Shown here: positions 55,246-63,498 of the stretch, piece after piece
Position numbering within the stretch: the first letter of the stretch is position 1
Layout: each line of letters opens with the position of its first letter
Assembly (NCBI RefSeq): GCF_026241255.1
Contig: NZ_JAPHNC010000006.1
Span: forward strand, 1 to 64,000
DNA length: 64,000 bases
DNA from: Helicobacter sp. MIT 21-1697
GTDB taxonomy: Bacteria > Campylobacterota > Campylobacteria > Campylobacterales > Helicobacteraceae
Direction: 5' to 3'
Program-made: the position numbers and the translations under genes
Notes under the pieces: generated by a model
What the model was told of the DNA's origin: nothing
Seen by the model: only the letters and a program-made list of their open reading frames with translations
Database searches by the model: none

Positions 55246-55677
55246 TTAGTAGCCTAGAATCTTATTGATTTTGTTGATTGCATTTTGCTCCATTTCGGAG
55301 ATGACTTGTTTCTCTGTGCTTCTTTCTTGAGCGATTTTAGATTCTTGTTGCACGATTTGGGCTAAAGTCGCATTGATTTTGCTTTCATCTCGTGCTGCTT
55401 TTGCCTCTTCTAAATTGATTTCTAAGATTTTTTTGTCTAATTCTAGGGCTTTGATTTTAGCTTTAAAAGATTCTCTTTTTTTATCAATTGCTTCTTGTTC
55501 TTTAAATTCTGCCTTTAGGGCTTGTTTTCGTTTTTCAAAACTTGCATTATTGAAAATTTCTGGCAAAATGCCTTTAATATGAGGCTTTGGAGCTTCGTGT
55601 GGTGGCGCGGGAGGTGCTGCAAAAAGTAGGGTGGATAAAGCAAGGGTAGATACCAAAGATAAGTTGATAATTTTCAT
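55246..55677 (-). CDS. Exported coiled-coil protein
   Basis: With the start at ATG 55677 (AAGGAG five bases upstream; a second ATG precedes it) the product is about 143 residues. It has a signal peptide (LSLVSTLALSTLLFA), a proline-rich linker (APPAPPHEAPKPH) and a long charged helix to the end with heptads. It may be a periplasmic chaperone-like or metal-binding coiled coil; no family is recognised. It is coupled to the MFS gene. Confidence 0.65.
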   Translation of the reverse strand: MKIINLSLVSTLALSTLLFAAPPAPPHEAPKPHIKGILPEIFNNASFEKRKQALKAEFKEQEAIDKKRESFKAKIKALELDKKILEINLEEAKAARDESKINATLAQIVQQESKIAQERSTEKQVISEMEQNAINKINKILGY

Positions 55678-55909
55678 CATTGCTCCTTCATTAATAAGTA
55701 TAATATTTAATCGGCGCATTATAATATTTAAATGATAAACTAAGCTTAAATGGGCAAATGGTGAAGTCTAAACAACAATCTGCACGAAGCAAAAATGTGC
55801 ATTATGCTTAGCTCATTGCACAATTTATTTGCAGATGTCTTTCAATTTTTACAAACTCCTTTGACAAAGGCTTTTATTTTTTCAAAATATGTAAAGATTC
55901 TAATAATGA
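55678..55909. other. Gap without recognisable gene
   Basis: About 230 bp between the coiled-coil gene and the HNH gene. AT-rich; no open frame or repeat of note. Confidence 0.4.
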
Positions 55910-56598
55910 TTATTTTTGATAAATGTATTTATAATGATAATTTAAGAAATCCTCTCTACCATTAATAGGTAAATCTGTGATTATTTGTCCGTTGATAACA
56001 TTTATTTTTTTCAAATATTCTCGTGTGCTCTTATCCATTTTACTTGAAAATAAAATTTCTTTGTCTTGTGTAAAAGTGATTAATCCAATACTTTTATCAA
56101 AAAGCTTATCAAATAATGGAGAAAGTAAAAATCCATTATAAACATTAAGCCTTTCTTGATTATTGCAAAATACCCAAGGTTTAATGTGTGAAGCGATTAA
56201 AAGTTTTTTATCTTTTATGTGGGTAATTGGACATTTTTTAAGTGTTTCTAACAAATTTCTTCTAAAATCTTGTTGTCCAATCCTTATATTTTGCATACTT
56301 TGGCTTTGAGTTATGTTTCTTGTTTCCAATTGATTATTAATATGGGAATCTAAAATGATTTGCAAATCTTTTTTGTTATTTTCTATATCATCAATAAAAC
56401 TTTTAAGGGCATAGACACCATAAGCAATCCTTGTAATTTTCGGATTTCTTTGACATCTTTCTTGTATAGTATTATTTGGCGTTTTCCCTTTAACTTCATT
56501 TTTGTCTTTATAATTCAAATTTGTTCATATAAAAATTTTAATGAAGCGAATCCTCCATTTTTTAGCATTATATTTTCTATTGCATCATCATAAGTCAT
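55910..56598 (-). pseudogene. HNH_2-type restriction endonuclease, frameshifted near the N-terminus
   Basis: ATG 56598 opens MTYDDAIENIMLKNGGFASL then KFLYEQI and stops. The rest of the protein follows in another frame from about 56518: NYKDKNEVKGKTPNNTIQER, YGVYALKSF, and the nuclease motif LIASHIKPWVFCNNQERLNV with GFLLSPLFDKLFD. The split separates a winged-helix-like N-terminal part from the HNH domain. About 228 residues would result from a one-base repair. Without it the HNH part lacks a good start (ATG 56518 has no ribosome site). Confidence 0.6.
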
Positions 56599-56624
56599 TT
56601 GCCAACCTTTTTAACGCTCATCAC

Positions 56625-56822
56625 CTAAGCTTTCTTATTTTTATCAAATTCTACAATATATTTTTTTGCCAAAGCACTGCTTGCGCGACACCAACTTCCA
56701 CCATTACCAAGTGCAAGTGCTTTGTAATCTCCCACAAACTCTTCCACACTTATCCACCTTGAGATACCATTTTCATTGGGCTTGGCAAGTTTTAAAAAAA
56801 TCTCTGTTTTTGATTGTTTCAC
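56625..56822 (-). CDS. 65-residue protein next to the HNH gene
   Basis: The product starts MKQSKTEIFLKLAKPNENGI and contains WISVEEFVGDYKALALGNGG and SWCRASSALAKKYIVEF. It reads like the N-terminal domain of a longer nuclease or DNA-binding protein. It ends abruptly about 25 bp before the HNH start. Function unknown; probably part of the same RM-type unit or a fragment. Confidence 0.45.
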   Translation of the reverse strand: MKQSKTEIFLKLAKPNENGISRWISVEEFVGDYKALALGNGGSWCRASSALAKKYIVEFDKNKKA

Positions 56823-56920
56823 TTGAATAATCCTTAAAAAGCGTTTAAATATTATAACATAACAAATTTCAATTTTTTCAATTAACAGGCACTTAAGAAA
56901 GTGGCGAGACAGGGATTAAT

Positions 56921-57010
56921 GAGTTTAACTATCCATACACAAATGACGAGATTCTGCGCCTAAACTTCATTCGCAGAATCACTCCAGCAAATAACAATGA
57001 AAAGCAATGA
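56921..57010 (+). pseudogene. Short C-terminal gene fragment
   Basis: The plus strand encodes EFNYPYTNDEILRLNFIRRI and then TPANNNEKQ before a stop, without a start. It looks like the tail of a lost gene and lies just before the toxin-antitoxin promoter. Confidence 0.35.
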
Positions 57011-57018
57011 AATTATGG

Positions 57019-57024
57019 TATAAT
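57019..57024 (+). promoter_or_regulatory. -10 box of the relB-yafQ type operon
   Basis: TATAAT in ATTATGGTATAATACA, 35 bp upstream of the antitoxin ATG, which has AAGGAG. Confidence 0.55.
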
Positions 57025-57058
57025 ACAATAAATTTGAATATAAGGCAAGGAGCTTACA

Positions 57059-57349
57059 ATGCAAAACCAAATGATTAATGTAACCTTTAGAATGGACAAA
57101 AAAGACAAGCAAGAGTTTGAGGCTGTAATCCACGCTTTGGGCTTAAATCTAAGCTCGGCTTTTAATATCTTTGCTAAAGCAGTGGTGCGCGAGAGTGGAA
57201 TCCCTTTTGATTTAAAAGCGGAGATTCCTAATGAGCAAACAGCTCAAGCGATGAAGAATGTTATTAATGGCGAGAATATCGTAGAATACACTTTAGAGGA
57301 ACTCATAGAAATTGCAAAACAAGCAAGGCTAGAAAATGTTGAATCTTAA
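57059..57349 (+). CDS. RelB/DinJ-family antitoxin
   Basis: The 96-residue protein has an N-terminal ribbon-helix-helix (MINVTFRMDKKDKQEFEAVI, LSSAFNIFAKAVVRESGIPF) typical of DinJ, and an acidic C-terminal tail (EYTLEELIEIAKQARLENV). It binds its own promoter and neutralises the YafQ-type toxin. It overlaps the toxin gene by 14 bases. Confidence 0.92.
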   Translation: MQNQMINVTFRMDKKDKQEFEAVIHALGLNLSSAFNIFAKAVVRESGIPFDLKAEIPNEQTAQAMKNVINGENIVEYTLEELIEIAKQARLENVES

Positions 57350-57602
57350 GCAGGAAAAAAGATTTGTAAAAGATTTGCAAAAGCGTGGGTTAAACAATAG
57401 CGAACTTGCAAAATTTGCAAGGTATCTCTCTCTGCTTTGCGAGGGTAAAACATTACCACAAGAAGCGAACGACCACGCACTTAAAGGCGATTGGCTAGGC
57501 TTTAGAGAGTTTCATATCGGAGGCGATACACTTGTGATTTATAATATCCATAGAAGATATGCTCTATCTTACAAGGCTTGGCAGCCACTCCCAGCTTTTT
57601 AA
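57336..57602 (+). CDS. yafQ: YafQ-family mRNA interferase toxin
   Basis: The 88-residue RelE-superfamily toxin has EKRFVKDLQKRGLNNSELAK, the YafQ segment LPQEANDHALKGDWLGFREF with its key His and Asp, and HIGGDTLVIYNIHRRYAL. It cleaves mRNA in the ribosome A site. ATG 57336 lies inside the antitoxin gene, the usual coupling. Confidence 0.92.
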   Translation: MLNLKQEKRFVKDLQKRGLNNSELAKFARYLSLLCEGKTLPQEANDHALKGDWLGFREFHIGGDTLVIYNIHRRYALSYKAWQPLPAF

Positions 57603-57676
57603 ATAAAGGGATTAATGTAGGTGGCACGAGTCTAGTAAAAAAGCGCATTTTGGATAAATTATTAAGCCAAACTTGC

Positions 57677-57682
57677 TATAAT
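57677..57682 (+). promoter_or_regulatory. -10 box upstream of the EcoRI-family methyltransferase
   Basis: TTGCTATAATCGC, 62 bp before ATG 57745. It is followed by AAAGAGGGG near the start codon. Confidence 0.5.
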
Positions 57683-57744
57683 CGCACCTTTAGAATTTCA
57701 AAGATTCCACAAAGCAAGTTTTAGACAAGGGCAAAGAGGGGTAA

Positions 57745-58823
57745 ATGGCAAAGAACAGCAATCTACACGAGGCAAAAGCAAATAAAAAAGATGAGTTTTA
57801 TACGCAACTTAGCGATATAGAAAATGAACTCAAGCACTACAAAGCACATTTTAAAGACAAAATCGTGTTTTGCAACTGCGATGACCCAGAATATAGTAAT
57901 TTTCATCGTTATTTTCGGCTTAATTTTATGGAGTTAGGGCTTAAAAAGCTCATTACTACGCATTATAAGGCAAATGGGAGTCCAAGTTATGCAAGTGTTT
58001 TGAGTCGTGAAATGGTGGAGAAAAGCAGGGAGTATATCACTCTTAGCATTTTTGATAAGAGTGTTGTGAGCGGCTTCGCCGCTCACAACACAACACAACA
58101 CAACACAACACAACACAACACAACACAACACAACACAACACAACACAACACAACACAACACAACACAACACGCAGCCGCTAACGCATAAAAACGCCTTTA
58201 TCAAAAACCCTAAACCTTTACCCTTAAAAGAAAATGGCGATTTTAGGAGTGAGGAATGTATTAAGTTTCTCAAGCAAAGCGATATTGTCGTAACCAACCC
58301 GCCTTTTTCGCTTTTCCGCGAGTATGTCGCCCAACTCATACAATATGATAAAAAATTTTTGATTATTGGGAATCTCCACGCGATAACTTATAAAGATTTC
58401 TTTCCCTATCTGAAAAATAATCAAATTTGGCAGGGCTATACCAATCCAAAACTTTTTATTGACGCAAATGCAGAAAACAAAGATTTTAAGCAGTTTGGTA
58501 ATATTTGTTGGTATTCAAATTTAGATATTAAAAAGCGGCACGAGCTTTTAGAAACGATTTATTCCTATGCTAAAACTCCCGAGAAATACCCAAAGTATGA
58601 TAATTACGATGTAATTAATATAAATAAAATAAATGAGATTCCGCTTGATTATGAGGGCGTTATGGGTGTGCCTATTACCTTTTTAGATAAACATAATCCT
58701 AAGCAGTTTGAGATTTTAGGGATAGCAAATTCGGCAAGATATATTGGGTATAAGTGTTTTACTTTTCTAAATGGACAAAAGATTTACAACAGAATCCTTA
58801 TCCGCAGAATCCCTTCAGCATAG
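57745..58823 (+). CDS. EcoRI-family adenine DNA methyltransferase, phase-variable by a CACAA repeat, OFF
   Basis: The front part (HEAKANKKDEFYTQLSDIEN, then IVFCNCDDPEYSNFHRYFRL) and the rear part (DIVVTNPPFSLFREYVAQLI, IGNLHAITYKDFFPYLKN, ending NRILIRRIPSA) match the EcoRI-type N6-adenine methyltransferase family; NPPF is the catalytic motif. The parts lie in different frames, separated by 17 CACAA units (58084-58168). With 16 or 19 units the frame would join into about 357 residues. As read, the protein ends at 58182, before NPPF. The next gene is a DUF262-HNH protein, so the pair may be a switchable modification and defence unit. Confidence 0.85.
58061..58091. repeat. Perfect 14-bp inverted repeat beside the CACAA tract
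   Basis: GTGTTGTGAGCGGC (58061-58074), loop TTC, GCCGCTCACAACAC (58078-58091). The right arm overlaps the first CACAA units, so a strong hairpin borders the repeat. Confidence 0.85.
58084..58171. repeat. CACAA pentanucleotide tandem repeat, 17 full units plus CAC
   Basis: Units run from 58084 to 58168 with CAC left over. It encodes an HNTTQ-type repeat in the methyltransferase. A change of one unit shifts the frame by five bases, that is two mod three. Confidence 0.95.
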
Positions 58824-58863
58824 GACAATCAAAAGGAATTACAATCAAACCAAAGGAGTAAAA

Positions 58864-60000
58864 ATGAAAATCACAGAGTGCAGAATCAAAGTTAGGGACT
58901 TAGTAGCAGGATACAGCAGAGATGAGGAGAGTGGAGAAGTTGTAGCTTATGGGGATTGCAAAAGTGAAGATTCTAAAGCAAGACTCAATATCCGCCCTAA
59001 ATACCAAAGGGAGTTTGTGTATAAAGACAAGCAAAGAAATGCGGTGATTGAGACGATTTTCAAAGGATTTCCTTTAAATACAATGTATTGGGTGAGAAAC
59101 ACCGAATCTAATGCCGAGTATGAATATGAAGTGCTAGATGGGCAGCAAAGAACCATTAGCATTTGTGAGTATTATAAGGGTGATTTTTCGCTTAAAGAGC
59201 AGTATTTTCATACTTTGCCAGAGGACAGAAAAGAAACGTTTTTAAACTATGGGTTGATGATTTATGTATGCGAGGGAGAGGAAAGTGAGAAGCTAGAGTG
59301 GTTTAGGGTGATTAATATCGCAGGAGAGAGGCTCACAGAGCAAGAATTGCGTAATGCGATTTATGCGAGTGTGTGGCTAAGTGATGCCAAAAGGAGATTT
59401 AGCAAAACAAACTCTCTAGCGGAACAAAAGGGTGGAAAATACCTTAATGGCTCAAGTATAAGGCAGGAGTTTTTAGAATCTGCTCTTGCGTGGATAGTGG
59501 GCAAAAGGGAGGATAAGGCGATTTGTGAATATATGGCAAAGAGTGCGAAAGATTGCAAAAATGCTGATGAGCTATGGGGCTATTTTTGCGCAGTCATTGA
59601 TTGGGTGGAGATGAAATTCCCAACATACCGCAAGGAGATGAAAGGTATAGAATGGGGGCTTTTGTATAATGAGTATAAAGATAAGCCTTTGGATAAAGAG
59701 GAGCTAGAAAAACGCGTAGCAGATCTTATGGCTGATGATGAGGTGCAAAAAAAGAGTGGCATTTACGCGTATGTGCTAAGTGGAGAGGAAAAACACCTCA
59801 ATTTAAGGGCATTTGAAAAGGGCATAATTCGGGCAGTGTATGAGGCGCAAGGGGGCATTTGTCCGCATTGCAAAGAAACTTTTGCGATAGAGGAAATGGA
59901 GGCTGATCATATCAAGCCTTGGAGCAAGGGAGGTAAAAGCGTGAAAGAAAACTGCCAAATGCTCTGTCGCGAGTGTAATCGTAGGAAAAGTGATAAGTAA
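58864..60000 (+). CDS. DUF262 protein with C-terminal HNH endonuclease domain
   Basis: The 378-residue protein starts at ATG 58864 (AAAGGAG upstream; an in-frame ATG 58771 lies within the methyltransferase gene). It has an N-terminal DUF262 domain (NIRPKYQREFVYKDKQRNAV, EYEVLDGQQRTISICEYY) and a C-terminal HNH module: GGICPHCKETFAIEEMEADH, then IKPWSKGGKSVKENCQMLCR and CNRRK, with two Cys pairs for zinc. It is probably a restriction-type nuclease controlled by the neighbouring methyltransferase. It follows that gene by 40 bp in the same direction. Confidence 0.88.
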   Translation: MKITECRIKVRDLVAGYSRDEESGEVVAYGDCKSEDSKARLNIRPKYQREFVYKDKQRNAVIETIFKGFPLNTMYWVRNTESNAEYEYEVLDGQQRTISICEYYKGDFSLKEQYFHTLPEDRKETFLNYGLMIYVCEGEESEKLEWFRVINIAGERLTEQELRNAIYASVWLSDAKRRFSKTNSLAEQKGGKYLNGSSIRQEFLESALAWIVGKREDKAICEYMAKSAKDCKNADELWGYFCAVIDWVEMKFPTYRKEMKGIEWGLLYNEYKDKPLDKEELEKRVADLMADDEVQKKSGIYAYVLSGEEKHLNLRAFEKGIIRAVYEAQGGICPHCKETFAIEEMEADHIKPWSKGGKSVKENCQMLCRECNRRKSDK

Positions 60001-60044
60001 GCAAATAAATACAATCGGGCTTAAAATCATAGAATCTTTAAGTT

Positions 60045-60839
60045 TTACAAAAACTCCCTGATAAGTAGTTGCACAGAGAGAGCGAAGCATACACAGATAA
60101 CAATCGGGCGGATAATCTTTGCTCCGTGCTTAAGTGCAAGGCGCACTCCCAAAGTCGCTCCGATGATTTGCCCTATACACATTAAAACGCCTAGAATCCA
60201 TAGCACATTGCCCCCAAGCACAAAAAACAAAGTAGAGGCAATGTTGATACTAAAAACCACCCAACGCGAATGCGCTAAAGCCTTGCTAAGTCCATATCCG
60301 CCAATACTCACAAGTAGAGCCAAGACAAAAGAGCCAATCCCAATGCCCAAAAGCCCTCCATACAAGCTTGCCCCTGCCATAGAAGCAAATAAAAAGATTC
60401 TATGCGGTTTTTGCGCTCTATCCTCCTCACTGATATTTGGAGAGAGCAGGAAATACGCACCTACGATTATCATCACAAAAGGCAAGATTTTTGAAAGCAA
60501 GGCGACTTCTACACACTGCACCAAAATTGCGCCCAATGCTCCAAAGAGCATTGCGATTATCATCACTGCGCGGGATTCTCTCATATCTACTAAGCCTTGA
60601 TAATAGTAATGTGCTGCGCTTGTAAATGAGCCAACACAGGCTTGAAGTTTATTTGTAGCTAGAGCTTGGAGAGGGTTTAATCCACTCACAAGGAGCAAGG
60701 GCATCGTTATCATTCCCGCCCCGCCAGAGAGTGAGCCTACAAGCCCACCTACAACAGAGGCTACAAAAAAGAGCGCGTAGAAAGCAGGGCTTATACCCTC
60801 AAATGTGGGTGTTGTGAGTAAGTCAAGCCAATCACTCAT
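60045..60839 (-). CDS. TauE/SafE-family sulfite/organosulfur exporter-like permease
   Basis: With the start at ATG 60839 (MSDWLDLL) the product has about 264 residues and eight membrane helices, with VGGLVGSLSGGAGMITMPLL and the second repeat SLYGGLLGIGIGSFVLALLV typical of TauE/SafE. The frame reaches 60941 but would then overlap cdtC. Substrate unknown (sulfite or sulfonates in relatives). It is the last gene of the minus-strand run after cdtC. Confidence 0.85.
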   Translation of the reverse strand: MSDWLDLLTTPTFEGISPAFYALFFVASVVGGLVGSLSGGAGMITMPLLLVSGLNPLQALATNKLQACVGSFTSAAHYYYQGLVDMRESRAVMIIAMLFGALGAILVQCVEVALLSKILPFVMIIVGAYFLLSPNISEEDRAQKPHRIFLFASMAGASLYGGLLGIGIGSFVLALLVSIGGYGLSKALAHSRWVVFSINIASTLFFVLGGNVLWILGVLMCIGQIIGATLGVRLALKHGAKIIRPIVICVCFALSVQLLIREFL

Positions 60840-60876
60840 ATCTTGCCTTTTGTTGTGATAAGCTTGATTATAACAA

Positions 60877-61428
60877 TTAAGGATTAATCGTTCTCGCTTC
60901 AATGAGGGGAGGGAGGATAAGCATAAGATTACGCAAATCAACGCTAAAAAAACTATCTACATCACACAAGTTAATACCAATACCTATTCCTCCGGGTAAT
61001 CGCGGATTAAAAAAAGTTGTAATACATTCATTTTTATCTAATACGAAAGAACGAATCTGCACAGCAGCAGTCGTTGTAGGGATAATGGTAAAGAGGGTTT
61101 GAAAATTTTTGTTTTTTAAATCCTCTTCACACGAAATAAGCCCAAAAAAACCACTTTCTTCAATACCTAGACAGAGTTTTGGGTTATCTGTATTGACAAA
61201 CTGCACAGCTCCTAAGTTAAACTTGTCAAAAGGGTCGCTTTTGCGAATCTCCTCATCAAGCACGATTTGTTTGAGATTCCAATTTGGGTGTCTATAATCT
61301 GGAGCAAGTAAATCTCCTGATAAAGCACTTCTTAGAGAAAATGGTGCTGTAAAATCAGGTAAGTCTTCGGGATTGCCACCATATACAAAGCTTGAGATAA
61401 ATGCAAACAATAGAATAATTTTTTTCAT
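60877..61428 (-). CDS. cdtC: Cytolethal distending toxin subunit C
   Basis: CdtC forms the cell-binding part of the holotoxin with CdtA. The 183-residue protein has a signal peptide (MKKIILLFAFISSFVYG) and a ricin-B-like beta-trefoil domain with PDFTAPFSLRSALSGDLLAP and FNLGAVQFVNTDNPKLCLGI. It lies nine bases downstream of cdtB. It is exported to the periplasm and then secreted with the complex. Confidence 0.93.
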   Translation of the reverse strand: MKKIILLFAFISSFVYGGNPEDLPDFTAPFSLRSALSGDLLAPDYRHPNWNLKQIVLDEEIRKSDPFDKFNLGAVQFVNTDNPKLCLGIEESGFFGLISCEEDLKNKNFQTLFTIIPTTTAAVQIRSFVLDKNECITTFFNPRLPGGIGIGINLCDVDSFFSVDLRNLMLILPPLIEARTINP

Positions 61429-61437
61429 TTTTACCTC

Positions 61438-62259
61438 CTAAAAGCGTCCAAAATGCACAGGAAAATGGTCAGATGAAAGGTGAGTGCGTATGCTCGCGGC
61501 AATGAGCAGGGCTGTGATTTGTGGCAAACTTATTGCGGAGCGACTTTCACTTGACCTACCAACTACTGCATAATCAAGTGTCCTGCTCGCACCTCTAGCA
61601 CCAAAATGTGTCGCAGCATTTGGTGCTACAATGTGGATATGATTCGTAATTCTTGTATCAAGTCCCGCTTGTAAAAGAGCTGGGTCGCGATTGAAATCTC
61701 CTGCGATGAGCCAATTAATTTGTGGCATATTGATAAAAACATCGTGCACTGCTGTAACCATAGCAGGTGCATCGCCACCACCACTTGCTAGAGCGTGAAT
61801 ATTAAAAAATACATCATTGCCGATACGAATACCAAGACTTGGGCGTGATACCTCTCTAGCAACTATATTTTGATGCAACACAAAGACTTCATCAGCCCTC
61901 CTATCGGAAACTATCGCAAGATTTACTCTTCTTGCCCCGACATCAAGAGGAGCATAGTAGATATATACTGAATTTGGTCTAGAGCGAGTCCCAAGTTCCC
62001 AAATAAATTCCTCCACAGGTGTGCCGCCGGGCTGAACCATTCTGCCTGTTCTCCTAGCGCTTGCAGGGATAGCACCCGCTTCTTGCACCATAAGGATATT
62101 TGCGGGATTATCGCCTGTGATGAGTTGCCGCACACTTACATTCCATTTGTTTTCTGCATTTGCTGAAGCACCTTGTAAATTCCAAGTGCTCACTCTATAA
62201 TCCTCAATATTAGCGAATGCAAAGCTAAAGATTGTTAAAAAGCATAATAAGATTCTCAT
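61438..62259 (-). CDS. cdtB: Cytolethal distending toxin subunit B (DNase I-like)
   Basis: CdtB is the active subunit, a DNase I-fold nuclease that enters host nuclei and causes double-strand breaks and cell-cycle arrest. The 273-residue protein has a signal peptide and the family motifs YRVSTWNLQGASANAENKWN, ILMVQEAGAIP, FFNIHALASGGGDAPAM, WLIAGDFNRDP and HLSSDHFPVHF. The last contains His265, the active-site histidine known from H. hepaticus CdtB. All key acidic and His residues appear intact. Its ATG overlaps the cdtA stop. Confidence 0.96.
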   Translation of the reverse strand: MRILLCFLTIFSFAFANIEDYRVSTWNLQGASANAENKWNVSVRQLITGDNPANILMVQEAGAIPASARRTGRMVQPGGTPVEEFIWELGTRSRPNSVYIYYAPLDVGARRVNLAIVSDRRADEVFVLHQNIVAREVSRPSLGIRIGNDVFFNIHALASGGGDAPAMVTAVHDVFINMPQINWLIAGDFNRDPALLQAGLDTRITNHIHIVAPNAATHFGARGASRTLDYAVVGRSSESRSAISLPQITALLIAASIRTHLSSDHFPVHFGRF

Positions 62260-62978
62260 TTTAATCCCTCCGCTGAGTCAATTACAAAAAGAGGTTTTGC
62301 TGCGTTTATGATAGGAGTGATATACCATTGTTGGTCAAGAGTAGGCGTATTTATCGCACATTTTGTGAGATAAATACTATAATATGTCGTAGTTCGCACA
62401 AGTGGGGTTTGTAAGCAAGTTTTTGCGCTCACACTTTGAATCTGTATGGCTTGATTGTCAAAAAAGTTAAGATTCCATAATTGTGGTGGATATTTGCTAT
62501 CGCACACTTCGTGAATCACACCATTTTTATAGGCTTGGAGACAAGTGCCTTTTTCTTCGTTTTTAATCATTACTTGTCCATTTGGCAAACTAATAATGCG
62601 CCAAAATGCTGCTTCACCAAACTCGCGTGCATCAAGAGGTGTATATCCCCATATCCAATTTCCCGGGTTTAACGCCCAAAGTGTTAAAATGCCTCCTGAT
62701 GAGGACATAATAGAGAGAGGATTAGAAGCATTTTTGTCTATTTTCGGTGCATTTTCATTAGAGCTTGTTAAGGGGATTTTTGTTTTTTGCATTTGCGCTT
62801 GCATTAACATTTTTCTTGATTTTTCGCCCGGTATTTGGTGATTTGGTGGTGGCATTGGGGTTAGCCCTATGCCTAAATCTTTTTCATTTATAGGCGAAGT
62901 TTTAGGCTGATGAACTTTTGGCTTTGACGAACACGCCACGAACAAAAGAGTTATGAAGAGGAAAATTAAATATCTCAT
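62256..62978 (-). CDS. cdtA: Cytolethal distending toxin subunit A (lipoprotein)
   Basis: CdtA is a lipidated ricin-like lectin that binds host membranes with CdtC. The 240-residue protein has the lipobox LLFVACSSK with Cys16, a proline-rich linker (IGLTPMPPPNHQIPGEKSRK) and the trefoil domain with WALNPGNWIWGYTPLDAREF and EKGTCLQAYKNGVIHEVC. It is the first gene of the cdtABC operon on the minus strand; genes overlap or nearly touch. Confidence 0.94.
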   Translation of the reverse strand: MRYLIFLFITLLFVACSSKPKVHQPKTSPINEKDLGIGLTPMPPPNHQIPGEKSRKMLMQAQMQKTKIPLTSSNENAPKIDKNASNPLSIMSSSGGILTLWALNPGNWIWGYTPLDAREFGEAAFWRIISLPNGQVMIKNEEKGTCLQAYKNGVIHEVCDSKYPPQLWNLNFFDNQAIQIQSVSAKTCLQTPLVRTTTYYSIYLTKCAINTPTLDQQWYITPIINAAKPLFVIDSAEGLK

Positions 62979-63306
62979 TTTATAGCCTTTGTTTTATCAT
63001 AAATTGATTGAATAATATTGCAAATTTATCAAAGTGTTTATACATAATCTTAAGAATATTCAAATGTTATGTATCCTAACATACGCTTATTATTAATTAA
63101 ATCTTAAGGTTTGCTCTCCTTATGTTGATGTATTTTGAACTACCTAGATTTGGATAATCTGCTCTTTTGGTAAAATTGCTTTATTCAAAATCCCTACATA
63201 GTATATAAAAACTATTAACAATTAAGAATCTTTAATCAATACTTATTGGCAAGATTTTGTAGGGCAAGATGAGTAAAAGAGTATAACAAGTGTGTTTTGC
63301 TCCATT
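62979..63306. other. AT-rich gap upstream of the cdt operon
   Basis: About 330 bp. It must hold the cdtA promoter on the minus strand; several TATAAAC/ATAAAAC-like boxes are visible but none is clearly best. No gene seen. Confidence 0.4.
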
Positions 63307-63474
63307 TCATACATTTGCCACTTTCTTAGATTCTGCAATATTCACCTTATTTTGTCCTGCCTTAAGCTCCCCATATTCGCATTTGTTCTCCTTAACTTTA
63401 TTAATTCTTGCAATAGAAGATGTGTTTATGTCCTTTTGGATTCTAATAGCTTCTTTGCCTCTTAAACTTTTCAT
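63307..63474 (-). CDS. 55-residue small basic protein
   Basis: ATG 63474 after GGTGGAACT encodes MKSLRGKEAIRIQKDINTSS and ends AESKKVANV. It is lysine-rich and of unknown function, just downstream of the DNA methyltransferase. It may be a relic of that unit. Confidence 0.35.
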   Translation of the reverse strand: MKSLRGKEAIRIQKDINTSSIARINKVKENKCEYGELKAGQNKVNIAESKKVANV

Positions 63475-63498
63475 AGTTCCACCTTTATATTAAATTTA

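Noticed and set aside
58084..58171. CRISPR-like tandem array
   Set aside because: Units are only five bases with no spacers; it is a simple sequence repeat within a coding region.
57934..58339. Long cysteine/valine-rich open frames on the minus strand across the CACAA repeat
   Set aside because: They are the complement of a pentanucleotide repeat, which is open in all frames; no start signal and no family similarity.
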